Assembly (NCBI GenBank): GCA_002083435.1
Contig: LWDJ01000018.1
Span: forward strand, 1 to 23,884
Direction of reading: 5' to 3'
Source: Proteobacteria bacterium SG_bin6
Lineage (GTDB): Bacteria; Pseudomonadota; Alphaproteobacteria; Sphingomonadales; Sphingomonadaceae
Length of the DNA stretch: 23,884 nt
Each line of letters starts with the position of its first letter. Position 1 is the first letter of the stretch. Below, one piece after another: positions 16,321-23,741 of this stretch. Below the pieces are notes generated by a model. It was given only the letters and a program-made list of their open reading frames with translations, ran no database searches and was not told where the DNA came from. Made by a program: the position numbers and the translations under genes.

Positions 16321-16464
16321 AATCTAACTTTAGCTGCGGTATATATCCGTTGGGATCTGATACCGAAAGGTGAATTTCTTACGCGGCTCGATAAGAATTT
16401 GGCAGGACGAAAAGAAAGTGAGCTTTCTGAGCTGGTGGCGATTGGAGATGCCAAAAAGGGATAA
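16321..16464 (+). pseudogene. Possible C-terminal gene remnant after lldD
   Basis: Directly after the lldD stop and in the same frame runs an open stretch of 47 codons ending at TAA (16462-16464). Its translation contains WDLIPKGEFLTRLDKNLAGR, followed by a Lys/Glu-rich end, and reads like a genuine protein tail rather than random GC-rich translation. It has no start codon with a ribosome binding site and does not resemble LldD. It may be the end of an older gene truncated when the sugar locus or the neighbouring element arrived. I do not recognise the family, and chance cannot be excluded. Confidence 0.3.
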
Positions 16465-16471
16465 GCCTTTT
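16454..16471 (+). terminator. Weak stem-loop, possible terminator of the sugar operon
   Basis: AAAAGG pairs with CCTTTT around a 6-base loop, followed by an A/T-rich run. The stem is short with only two G-C pairs. It lies about 135 bp after the lldD stop and overlaps the end of the possible remnant. No better hairpin was seen before the insertion sequence. Confidence 0.25.
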
Positions 16472-16509
16472 AATTTGCTGATTCGCTGTTCATATGTGCC
16501 CTAATCGAT

Positions 16510-16549
16510 TGACGTGCGCCCCTGATTGTTACCAGTCAGAGGTAGAGTC
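16510..16549. repeat. Left inverted repeat of the insertion sequence
   Basis: About 40 bp. The outer 15 bases TGACGTGCGCCCCTG are identical to the right end; the similarity continues with gaps (TGTTACC against TGTGACC) and ends with the shared GGTAGAGTC. The orfB stop at 16536-16538 lies within it, as is common in IS3-family elements. Confidence 0.85.
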
Positions 16550-17426
16550 CGGCTCCTTCATGATGGTTGGTTGATGGGATGGCAACGTATCCGGGGGCAT
16601 GCCCCCGGACACGTTGGCCGGCGATCTCGGCGGGGGTCTTCCCGCCCAGTTTCGAGTGGGGCCGCACGTGGTTGTAGTCGTGCCACCAAGCGTCGAGCAC
16701 GAAGCGGGCGTGGGCCAGCGACGTGAACAGCGTCTCATTGAGGCATTCGTCGCGCAAGCGACCATTAAAGCTCTCGACGAAGCCGTTCTGCATCGGCTTG
16801 CCCGGTGCGATGTAGTGCCACTCGGCACGGCGCTCCTGCGACCAGCGCAGGATGGCCGACGAGGTCAGTTCCGTCCCGTTGTCGCTGACCACCGTATGCG
16901 GCTTGCCGCGCAGCCCGATAAGCCGTGTCAGTTCGCGCGGGACCCGCATGCCCGACAGCGATGTGTCGGCCACCAGCGCGAGGCATTCCCTCGTGTAATC
17001 GTCGACCACGCACAGGATGCGGAAGCGACGGCTGCACATCAGCGTGTCAGAGACGAAGTCCAGCGACCAGCGCTGGTTGGGTCCATCCGGCAGCACCATC
17101 GGCGACCTGGTGCCCAGCGCTCGCTTGCGGCCGCCGCGACGACGCACCCGCAGATTCTCCTCGCGGTAGATGCGCCGCAGCTTCTTGTGGTTGGGCGTCA
17201 TGCCCTCCCGCGCCAGAAGATAGCCCAGCCGACGATAGCCGAACCGGCGGCGCTGTGCCGCCAGCTCACGCAACCGCGCCCGCAAGGGCGCATCATCGCC
17301 CGTGGTCGACTGATACCGGATCACCCGCCGGCTCACGCCGATCAGACTGCACGCCCGACGCTCGCTCAGCCCGTGATGTTCACGGGCATGGGCGACCGCT
17401 TCCCGCTTCGCGCCGGGCGTCACCAT
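16536..17426 (-). CDS. IS3-family transposase OrfB (DDE integrase domain)
   Basis: About 296 residues from the ATG at 17426 (MVTPGAKREAVAHAREHHG). It has the N-terminal HTH_21-like region (RFGYRRLGYLLAREGM), then the rve integrase core with the acidic triad: Asp in WSLDFVSD, Asp in VVSDNGTEL and Glu in NGFVESFNGRLRDE, all intact. The ATG overlaps the orfA stop, and the upstream run of seven A (17426-17432) would allow a -1 frameshift to make the OrfAB transposase. The catalytic core looks intact, so any loss of activity comes from orfA. Confidence 0.93.
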   Translation of the reverse strand: MVTPGAKREAVAHAREHHGLSERRACSLIGVSRRVIRYQSTTGDDAPLRARLRELAAQRRRFGYRRLGYLLAREGMTPNHKKLRRIYREENLRVRRRGGRKRALGTRSPMVLPDGPNQRWSLDFVSDTLMCSRRFRILCVVDDYTRECLALVADTSLSGMRVPRELTRLIGLRGKPHTVVSDNGTELTSSAILRWSQERRAEWHYIAPGKPMQNGFVESFNGRLRDECLNETLFTSLAHARFVLDAWWHDYNHVRPHSKLGGKTPAEIAGQRVRGHAPGYVAIPSTNHHEGAGLYL

Positions 17427-17686
17427 TTTTTTGACGCCAGATCCTTCAATACGACATTGTCGAGCATCGCCTCGGCCAGCAGCTTCTTTAGCCGGGCATT
17501 CTCCTCCTCGAGCGCCCGCAGACGCCGCGCCTCGGATACCTCCAACCCGCCGTACTTCGACTTCCACTTGTAGAACGTCGCCGAGCTGATCCCGTGACGA
17601 CGACACACATCCGCCGTCGCCATCCCGGCTTCCTGTCCCTTCAAAATCGCGATGATCTATTCTTCGCTGAACCTGCTCCGCTTCAT
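17420..17686 (-). pseudogene. IS3-family transposase OrfA with amber codon 10
   Basis: The usual IS407-group OrfA start is present at the ATG at 17686 (MKRSRFSEE), but the tenth codon, normally CAG for glutamine in SEEQIIAIL, is TAG at 17657-17659. After it the frame continues unbroken through a helix-turn-helix (ATADVCRRHGISSATFYKWKSKYGG) and a heptad-type helix (LRALEEENARLKKLLAEAM) to DLASKKW. A TTG at 17644 could restart translation and keep the helix-turn-helix, so partial function remains possible. A single base change or a sequencing error explains it. Full length would be 88 residues. Confidence 0.85.
17426..17432 (-). promoter_or_regulatory. A7 slippery site for -1 frameshift (orfA-orfB)
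   Basis: On the minus strand the overlap reads TCAAAAAAATGGTGA: seven A followed by TGG and then the orfA stop. Slipping back one base joins OrfA (ending SKKW) to the OrfB frame (KKMVTPG). Such A6-A7 sites are the standard means by which IS3-family elements make the fused transposase. Confidence 0.7.
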
Positions 17687-17708
17687 TACGTCCGACTCCT
17701 TCGAGGCC

Positions 17709-17749
17709 GACTCTACCCAAAATCGGTCACATTCCAGGGGCGCACGTCA
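17709..17749. repeat. Right inverted repeat of the insertion sequence
   Basis: Reverse complement begins TGACGTGCGCCCCTG and ends GGGTAGAGTC, matching the left end. It lies upstream of orfA and probably overlaps its promoter. Confidence 0.85.
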
Positions 17750-17929
17750 GATAAAGTGTTTTGATCCGCGCACGACCCCTGCTACACCGTCTTATATGAC
17801 CCCGTATCGAAATCGATCGTTTGGGTGTTAGCGTAATCGGTGCCGGACGATTCTCGATGCGCGTATTTATTGTCGTTGTGTACATAGACGTGAGGCGATG
17901 GGCGCTACCGGTGGTGAAGTAACAAGAAA
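17750..17929. other. Gene-free, lower-GC spacer between IS and the large gene
   Basis: These 180 bp have no reading frame with family-like translation on either strand and are visibly less GC-rich than the genes around them. They start with the GAT duplicate of the IS target. Together with 16465-16509 on the other side of the IS they would form one continuous non-coding junction before insertion. No att-like repeat or tRNA was recognised. Confidence 0.5.
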
Positions 17930-20900
17930 TTATCTTCGCCCTAGGCGCCGATCGACTTGGTCCTCGCCGTCCCACCGGAGCGCCTCATACTCATAGTCGG
18001 TAGCGATCTGGTCCAAGGCGCGCGAGGTAAAGGGATAAGCCGGCCGCATCGCGTCGGCACCAGCGCGGAACCGCGCCGCCAGCGCCCGCTCCTGGTCGCC
18101 ACCTGGCCCGCGCGTCACGACGCCGCGCGCGTTTCGCTTTCCCAGCATGAACCCCGTCGCGATATGGTCTGATGACAGCTGGTCGAGCGCGTGGCGGACA
18201 GCTTCGTGCGGCCAATGTCCGTCTGTACCGGTAGGCGCTGCGGACAACATCGTCCCAATTGACTGATCTGTCATGACCGATCGCGCAAACTCCTTCCCGA
18301 GTGCCCGTGCAGCGTCGATCCAGGCCAACAGCGCGCCGACATCGATCGAGCCGTCCTCCGCCGTCCCCGGGACACGCCTGCCTTCATGCAAAATCCGCCA
18401 CGCGTTGTAGCCCGCCAGTTCGGTTGCGCCCTCGTGATCCACCAGCCCGTCGTCGCGTTTGTACACCATCCGGACAAGTTCGAGGAAATCGCCGGGGTTG
18501 GCAGCGAGCTCGCGGTCTAGGTTGGGGGTGCCGTGCATGTCGTGCTCGAGGAGTGTGAAGAAGCTGAACTCGAGCCGAGCGAGCTCGGCGCGGGGGAGCA
18601 CCTCGTCGGCGGCTACGCGCGCGATCGCCCTACCCAGAGACCAACCACTGGGCTTTGCCTCCGCAATATCATCACCCTTCGAGGCGCGTATGGCCCGCAG
18701 TACCCGCCCAAGCAACGCCGGCTCTACGTCTTCGACGATCAGATGAAGCGTTCGCAACGCCATGAATGGTCGGTCAGCCTCCAGCAGCCGATCGACCATG
18801 AAGGCGACGTCGGGCGCCGGCAGCCCATAGGCGTCCGTCGCCGCCTTGCGCCAATAGCCGCCATGGAGCGCTGAGCCGCGATCGGCGAGCAACTGCCAGG
18901 TGGTGTGATCGCATGGAGCGGCCAGCAGCGCACGCAATCGGTCAGCAGTCGATAACGCAGGGTCGTCGAGCAGGCGAGCAAGAAGAGCGGTGCGCGCGGT
19001 GGGATCGGCGGCGCACAGCACCCCGCTGATCACCGGGTCCGCCTTGCCCGCGAGGTCGTCGCGCGCCAGCAATGTCCGCACCCAATATTCGCGTCGCCCT
19101 TCCTCGACTTTCGCAAGCAAACGCCCGATCCACCAGCCGGCATTGCCGCCGGCGATGAGCGCAACGACGCCGTCGGTTTCATATGCGGCGAGCACCTCGT
19201 TCAGCGCCGCTGTCCTTCTGATCTCGACCCGTTCGGCGTTCTTGCGCCAATGCTCTACGTCGTTGAGATCGCTGTCAGGGTCTTCGACCCAGTGCTCGGC
19301 GAAGAGCCAACGATGGCGCTCGATCAGGTCCGTAGGGGTCAACCGCTCGAGGAGCTCAAGCAACGGCTCCCGCCACCAAGGCGCAATGTTGTCGCCCTCT
19401 GAGGTTTTGGCCCGCCACAGCCGCACATCGCGGCGCAGTAGTTCCCGCAAAGTGGCACGGTCTGAATCTGAAGCGGTCTCGGCCCATCGCTCGGCGCGCT
19501 CGAGCAATGTCGTGGCGTGCTCATTGGGAAGTTCGTCGATGATACTTAGGATGTCGCCAAGCTGCTCAACCCTGTAATCGGGCCATTCAAGCAGGAGATC
19601 GAGCGTTGCCAGCACGAAGGCTCGCGCATCTTCATAAAGCGGCCGTCCGCCGGCGCCCGCCGCCACCGCGCGTCGACGTGGGCGGACATTGGGTGTGGCG
19701 TGCCCATATCGCGCAAGCTGCGCCAGCAACAAATCCCAGGCGATTGGCGAGCGCGTCGCAGCGAAAGCCCGCACGACGGCAATGCGCTCTTCGACGATAG
19801 CAGCCGTCTGCGGCAGCCAGTAACGCACGAGCGATTCAAGCGATGCAGCCGGCTTGTTGACCCAATTATCGTCGATCGGAACCTCGCTCAGCTTGGCGAG
19901 AATGGTGAACACTCTCGGGAACCGGCGAGGCTCCCATGCCAGAAGCTCCAGCGCCCAAAGCAATTCGGTGCGCTCGCACCCGCTCATGGGCGACACAACC
20001 GGTCGCAGCAGCGCGAACACGGCCGGTTCTTCGCGACGCAAATCCGCCTCGATCGCATCGAGAAAGGCGTCGGGCGCGGCCTCGGCGAGCCAACGCAAAT
20101 GGCTCATCGCCTGCCAGCGTCGCGGGGGCGCGTCCTTGAGCACTTTTGCCACCAGACTTTCCACGCGAACCGCCACCGGGCCAAGCCTCGCGCCGAATAG
20201 CCGGTCGCCCTCAAGGGCCAGCAACACCAATAGATCACCGATCGCATCGGTCAGCGCGCCGCTGACCTCCCTCTGGACCCCGTAAATGCCGGCAGCCCAT
20301 CGATTTTCCTCGGGCAGATCGAGCCGCGGATCGTCGAGCGTCAGGACGAGCTCGGCAACCGCCAGAAAATTGCGCAGATCCTGTTCGGTGATCGCTTGGT
20401 GGATCGCGAACAGAGCGTCCTTGCGCGAGACGACGCCACGAAAGCCGCCGGCGGCCCAAGCGGGCGCGTCGGGCAACGCGGCCAGTTCAGCCAGATCCCG
20501 CTCAATCTCGGCGATGGGTTTGCCCGCCATCTCGACGACACAGGCCTCGTCGCCAGGATCGCCCAACCGCCAGGCCCCGGCCAGAAGGATCGGCACCAGC
20601 TTGCGCCGAAGATCGGCATCACGGGCCCAATCGGGCACGCGCAGCTCCGGGGCGATGGCGAGCTGTCTTCGTAGAATTGTCGGCGCGCTACCGGCTTCGC
20701 TGACGATCCGGTCCAGATCGTGCTCGGGCACCTCCATGTCGATGAGCGCGGCCTTGAAGGCGCCATAGCTGATGGGTCCGAGCCGGACGTCAGCTTCAGC
20801 CGGGACGGTGACGTGTGTTCGAGCAAGCAGGATATGATGACGGCAGGCCGCTGCTGCGGCGCCAGCTTCCGCGCGGGCGTCGGCAATGATGAGAAGGCCA

Positions 20901-21670
20901 GATGGGCGCGCCGCCAGCAGGCCAGGCAAGGCGCCGTCTTGCTGAACCACAATCGCCCGCTCCCGCTCCGCCGGTTCCAGCGCGGCGAAGACGAAGGCAA
21001 CCGCCTCGCCCACCGAATCCGCCGTCACGATATAGGGGCGATCCGCAGGCGCCCGGCGCCAGTCGGCGAGTCTCCCTGCCGCCGCTGCGACGGCCTCGTC
21101 GAACAGCTTGATCGACAGAATGGGCCGGCAAACCCCCGCCCAAGCAGCCCAGGCATCGTCGAGCGTCTGCAACCCCTCGACGGGCCACCCCAGCACGCCC
21201 GCCAACCAAAGCTGGGTCGAGGGCGATTGTTCGAGCCACTGCGCCAAGTCTTCAGCGTCGTAGGCGCGCACGTCGGCCCACAAACCTTCGCGGCGTCCCT
21301 CCTCGGCCCAGCGTGTCTTGCCGCGCCAGCAACGCGCGGTGACGAACGCGAAGCTGGTTTGCGCGCGTTCATCCGGGGGAAGCGAACGACGTTGAGTCCA
21401 GTCCCGGTTCGGTTTGCCCGGGTTATCTTGCGATACGCTGAGCTCCCACCCGGTCGCGCCCGCCGGCACCCAAGCGCCCGCCTCTCCCGCGACCGTCCAG
21501 CCGTCCCACCCGGGTCGCTGCGCTTCATCATGTCCGGGAAAGTCAACGGCCGCGAGCGCTTGTGCCCCCTCATGGATCAAGCGGCGCATCAGGACGGGCA
21601 GCAGCGAGCGAGCCTGGACGGTGTCAGCCCAAAGGGTGATGTCGTGCGCGCGAATTGGCAGAGGTGGCAT
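17930..21670 (-). CDS. Large protein of unknown function, possible defence effector
   Basis: From the ATG at 21670 (MPPLPIRAHDITLWADTV), with AGGTG upstream, the protein has about 1,246 residues; the frame is open to 22045 but the extra part overlaps the integrase gene and translates to low-complexity Arg/Ser/Pro sequence. Residues 1-165 hold GWDGW (Asp56), GWELSVS (Glu76) and GKPNRDW (Lys86), spaced like a PD-(D/E)XK nuclease core. Residues about 205-330 resemble a NTPase domain without a Walker A (PYIVTADSVGEAVAFVFAAL, then GLLIIADARAE and RHHILLA). From about 450 on it is mostly helical and HEAT/TPR-like, rich in Trp and Leu. I do not recognise a named family. The 3.7-kb gene next to an integrase suggests an anti-phage or other accessory role; this is inference. 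Confidence 0.8.
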   Translation of the reverse strand: MPPLPIRAHDITLWADTVQARSLLPVLMRRLIHEGAQALAAVDFPGHDEAQRPGWDGWTVAGEAGAWVPAGATGWELSVSQDNPGKPNRDWTQRRSLPPDERAQTSFAFVTARCWRGKTRWAEEGRREGLWADVRAYDAEDLAQWLEQSPSTQLWLAGVLGWPVEGLQTLDDAWAAWAGVCRPILSIKLFDEAVAAAAGRLADWRRAPADRPYIVTADSVGEAVAFVFAALEPAERERAIVVQQDGALPGLLAARPSGLLIIADARAEAGAAAAACRHHILLARTHVTVPAEADVRLGPISYGAFKAALIDMEVPEHDLDRIVSEAGSAPTILRRQLAIAPELRVPDWARDADLRRKLVPILLAGAWRLGDPGDEACVVEMAGKPIAEIERDLAELAALPDAPAWAAGGFRGVVSRKDALFAIHQAITEQDLRNFLAVAELVLTLDDPRLDLPEENRWAAGIYGVQREVSGALTDAIGDLLVLLALEGDRLFGARLGPVAVRVESLVAKVLKDAPPRRWQAMSHLRWLAEAAPDAFLDAIEADLRREEPAVFALLRPVVSPMSGCERTELLWALELLAWEPRRFPRVFTILAKLSEVPIDDNWVNKPAASLESLVRYWLPQTAAIVEERIAVVRAFAATRSPIAWDLLLAQLARYGHATPNVRPRRRAVAAGAGGRPLYEDARAFVLATLDLLLEWPDYRVEQLGDILSIIDELPNEHATTLLERAERWAETASDSDRATLRELLRRDVRLWRAKTSEGDNIAPWWREPLLELLERLTPTDLIERHRWLFAEHWVEDPDSDLNDVEHWRKNAERVEIRRTAALNEVLAAYETDGVVALIAGGNAGWWIGRLLAKVEEGRREYWVRTLLARDDLAGKADPVISGVLCAADPTARTALLARLLDDPALSTADRLRALLAAPCDHTTWQLLADRGSALHGGYWRKAATDAYGLPAPDVAFMVDRLLEADRPFMALRTLHLIVEDVEPALLGRVLRAIRASKGDDIAEAKPSGWSLGRAIARVAADEVLPRAELARLEFSFFTLLEHDMHGTPNLDRELAANPGDFLELVRMVYKRDDGLVDHEGATELAGYNAWRILHEGRRVPGTAEDGSIDVGALLAWIDAARALGKEFARSVMTDQSIGTMLSAAPTGTDGHWPHEAVRHALDQLSSDHIATGFMLGKRNARGVVTRGPGGDQERALAARFRAGADAMRPAYPFTSRALDQIATDYEYEALRWDGEDQVDRRLGRR

Positions 21671-21818
21671 GCTGAACACCTGATACGACAATTTTCGGAT
21701 TTGCGCGCCCATCATTAACCCGATCGCACGCGACCGACTTGACCTAGCGGGCGAGGCGGTCGGAGAAACTGTGGCATTAGCCATGAGGGGTTCGGTCGCC
21801 AAGAACCGCAGTGGTGTT

Positions 21819-22949
21819 CTATATCTCCCCCGCCAACCTTGCCGCCATCCGCGCGCTCGCCCCGCTCTTCGCGGCGAGCCTGGCACCATAGCGGAGCACG
21901 GTCTTGGGGTCGCGCCAGCGATAGGCCTGCATGATCGCGGGGAGGCTTTCGTCGGCGGCGAAGTTGTCCTGCGCAACCCCGACCCGGATCGAGTGGCTCG
22001 ACACCGCCTTGACCCAGCGCTCGAGCTCGGTCTCGCCCATCGCACCCAGGAACTTCTTCGCGTGCGCGGCGCGGATCAGCCGGCGGTAGATGAGGCTGAT
22101 GCTGCCGGGATGAAGCGCGTCGCTGCCGACCGCTGCCACCGACCCATCGAAGTGGACCTCGACCCGGCGGAGCAGCGGCCCCCGCTCGATCCGCGCGGCG
22201 GTGCGCCAGCGGGTGATCGCGCGCATGGTGGCCGGCGAGAGATAGGCATAGGCCCCCTCCCCTGCCTGATCGGTCTTGCTGCGTGGCACGAACAGCGTGC
22301 CGGCGCCGGTTTCGTCAGGGCCGTCGATGTGCTCGATGAGAATCGCGACCAGCTCGGAGCGGCGCGCGGCGCTGTCATAGGCGACCCGGAGCAGCGCTTC
22401 ATCGCGCAGGCCCAACAGATCGCGGCGGCAGGCCTTGATGAGATGGGCGAGGCACACGCCGCTCGCGGGGCTGTCGAGATCGGATATGTCGCCCTTGAAC
22501 CGGATCGCGCGCGCCTGACGCTGGCGGACGCCGAGCGCCTTGCGCAGCGCCTTCTTTTCGAGCTTGACCAACGGAGCCGAAGTCGGATCGGCGAGTCCGG
22601 CGATGCGATAGGCCCAGCCGATATGGACCAGATAGCGCTCGATCGTCGCCATCGCCCGCGGGCGCTCCTGCGACGGCTCGGTTCCGCCGAGCTGGCGCAG
22701 CCAGCGCGTGACGTCGCTCGGACCTGCAGCCGCCGCGCCGATCCCCTGCCGCCGGCACCAGTCGGCCCAGAGTGCGAGGTCCGAGCGGAACGCCCTTTGC
22801 GTGTTCGCCGACCAGCCGCGCGTGGCCGCATCGATCAGGGCCGTGTCGACCGTGCGCGCGGGGCCGACGAGCTCGCGGACATCGCCGGCGACAGCCGCGG
22901 CGACGCCGTCGCTTAGGGCGGTCATGTTGAGCGTGGGTTCAGCGTCCAT
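21819..22949 (-). CDS. Tyrosine-type site-specific recombinase/integrase
   Basis: A 376-residue recombinase from the ATG at 22949 (MDAEPTLNMTALSDG), chosen because AGAGG lies six bases upstream; an in-frame start at 23012 is less well supported. The N-terminal SAM-like core-binding domain (about 45-140, SANTQRAFRSDLALWADWC) is followed by the catalytic domain with Arg196 (AARRSEL), Lys225 (RSKTDQ), His319 and Arg322 (SSHSIRVG), Trp345 and the nucleophile Tyr354 (RYGARL). All expected catalytic residues are present, so it is likely active. It is the gene immediately upstream of the large unknown gene, 148 bp apart and on the same strand, and probably moved the segment into place or belongs to a plasmid-derived block. 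Confidence 0.93.
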   Translation of the reverse strand: MDAEPTLNMTALSDGVAAAVAGDVRELVGPARTVDTALIDAATRGWSANTQRAFRSDLALWADWCRRQGIGAAAAGPSDVTRWLRQLGGTEPSQERPRAMATIERYLVHIGWAYRIAGLADPTSAPLVKLEKKALRKALGVRQRQARAIRFKGDISDLDSPASGVCLAHLIKACRRDLLGLRDEALLRVAYDSAARRSELVAILIEHIDGPDETGAGTLFVPRSKTDQAGEGAYAYLSPATMRAITRWRTAARIERGPLLRRVEVHFDGSVAAVGSDALHPGSISLIYRRLIRAAHAKKFLGAMGETELERWVKAVSSHSIRVGVAQDNFAADESLPAIMQAYRWRDPKTVLRYGARLAAKSGASARMAARLAGEI

Positions 22950-23088
22950 CAAACACCTCTTCCGTGTATCCCGGATTTGTTGTGGTGATGACAGGCTCCC
23001 ATGATCGGACACACGTTAAGCGCTTGTCGGGTTGGGGGCATGCTTGTACATTAAACCACAGTGTGTATCGACTCAAAGGCTCCGACAG
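22950..23088. promoter_or_regulatory. Divergent control region, integrase and toxin-antitoxin genes
   Basis: This 139-bp region drives the integrase to the left and the toxin-antitoxin pair to the right. A possible plus-strand promoter is TTGTCG (23024-23029), a 17-bp spacer and TACATT (23047-23052); an alternative uses TTGTAC (23044) and TATCGA (23066). Both are weak matches. AbrB-type antitoxins commonly bind their own promoter, but no convincing palindrome stands out. Confidence 0.3.
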
Positions 23089-23337
23089 ATGAATGCGCAT
23101 AACGGCAGGCTGGTGAGCGGTGGACGGTTGCAGCTGCCCGCCGACGTCCGCCGCGAACTCGGACTGACCGACGGCGATCAGGTTGTCATGCGTGTCGTCG
23201 ACGGTGAGCTGCACGTTCGTCCGCGCCGGGACGTTCTGAAGCGCATTCAGGCGATGCTCCAGCCCTACGCACCGCGTGGCGGCTCGGTTGCAGACGAGCT
23301 GATCGCCGATCGCCGCGCGGAGGCGGCGCGTGACTGA
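23089..23337 (+). CDS. AbrB/MazE-type antitoxin of a toxin-antitoxin pair
   Basis: An 82-residue protein beginning MNAHNGRLVSGGRLQLPADV, with AAAGG nine bases before the ATG. The swapped-hairpin SpoVT-AbrB DNA-binding domain is visible in residues 5-48 (GRLVSGGRLQLPADVRRELGLTDGDQVVMRVVDGEL), followed by a charged C-terminal tail that would wrap the toxin (SVADELIADRRAEAARD). The gene overlaps the PIN toxin gene by 8 bp, the usual coupled order. It should neutralise the toxin and repress the operon. A longer in-frame start upstream lacks a ribosome binding site and is rejected. Confidence 0.9.
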   Translation: MNAHNGRLVSGGRLQLPADVRRELGLTDGDQVVMRVVDGELHVRPRRDVLKRIQAMLQPYAPRGGSVADELIADRRAEAARD

Positions 23338-23719
23338 CAAGCCGGTCGTTCTCGACGCCTCGGCGGTGCTCGCGGCCTTCTTCGACGAGCCCGGCGCAGA
23401 CCATGTCGCGGCGCGGATGAGCGGTGCCTTGCTCAGCGCGGTCAACTTTAGCGAGGTTGTCGCCAAGCTGGTCGACCGCGGCGCCCCGCCTGACCAGATC
23501 CGCGAGATCATGGCGCAACTCGATGTCGCGGTCGTGCCAATAGATCGCGAACAGGCCATGACCGCCGGGCTGCTCCGCGCCGAGACGCGCGCCGCCGGAC
23601 TATCGCTCGGCGATCGCGCCTGCCTGGCGCTGGCAATCAGCCGTGGCGGTGTTGCGCTCTCCACTGATCGAGCATGGAGCGCGCTCGCCACACCAGCCGA
23701 GATCGAACTGGCTCGTTGA
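23330..23719 (+). CDS. vapC: VapC-type PIN-domain toxin
   Basis: A 129-residue PIN-domain ribonuclease, the usual VapC length. The acidic metal-binding residues are visible: Asp in VVLDASAVLA near residue 9, Glu in NFSEVVAKL, Asp in SLGDRACLALA and Asp in LSTDRAW. It starts at GTG inside the end of the antitoxin gene. It would cleave RNA, probably tRNA, when free of antitoxin. Next to an integrase, its likely role is to stabilise the element, although a defence role is also possible. Confidence 0.92.
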   Translation: MTDKPVVLDASAVLAAFFDEPGADHVAARMSGALLSAVNFSEVVAKLVDRGAPPDQIREIMAQLDVAVVPIDREQAMTAGLLRAETRAAGLSLGDRACLALAISRGGVALSTDRAWSALATPAEIELAR

Positions 23720-23720
23720 A

Positions 23721-23741
23721 CGCGCGGCGCGGAGCCGCGCG
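23721..23741 (+). terminator. GC-rich stem-loop after the PIN toxin gene
   Basis: CGCGCGGC pairs perfectly with GCCGCGCG around the loop GCGGA, starting two bases after the vapC stop. The 8-bp all-GC stem is a good transcription barrier, but no T-run follows, so it may act as a pause or an RNA-stabilising hairpin rather than a classical intrinsic terminator. Confidence 0.45.

Larger units (their letters stand above)
16510..17749 (-). mobile_element. IS3-family (IS407-like) insertion sequence, 1240 bp
   Basis: The element is bounded by inverted repeats beginning TGACGTGCGCCCCTG at both ends and by the direct repeat GAT on either side (16507-16509 and 17750-17752), consistent with a 3-bp target duplication. 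It has two overlapping genes on the minus strand: orfA with a helix-turn-helix and leucine-zipper-like helix, and orfB with a DDE integrase core. A run of seven A at the overlap is a typical programmed -1 frameshift site. It sits between the sugar operon and the accessory element and breaks no gene that I can recognise. Confidence 0.9.

Noticed and set aside
16599..17573. Plus-strand open frame of 324 codons antisense to the transposase
   Set aside because: The minus strand carries an intact DDE transposase over the same bases; the antisense translation resembles no protein and has no ribosome binding site.
17750..17929. CRISPR array, tRNA or att core in the spacer next to the IS
   Set aside because: No regularly spaced repeats, cloverleaf-forming arms or repeated core sequence could be found by eye.
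21671..22045. N-terminal extension of the large unknown protein
   Set aside because: Much of it overlaps the integrase coding region and translates to Arg/Ser/Pro-rich low-complexity sequence; the ATG at 21670 has a better upstream site and opens onto ordered-looking sequence.
21771..22916. Plus-strand open frame of 381 codons antisense to the integrase
   Set aside because: Translation is Arg/Ala/Asp-rich with no family motif, and the opposite strand has a full set of tyrosine recombinase catalytic residues; it is a GC-skew shadow.
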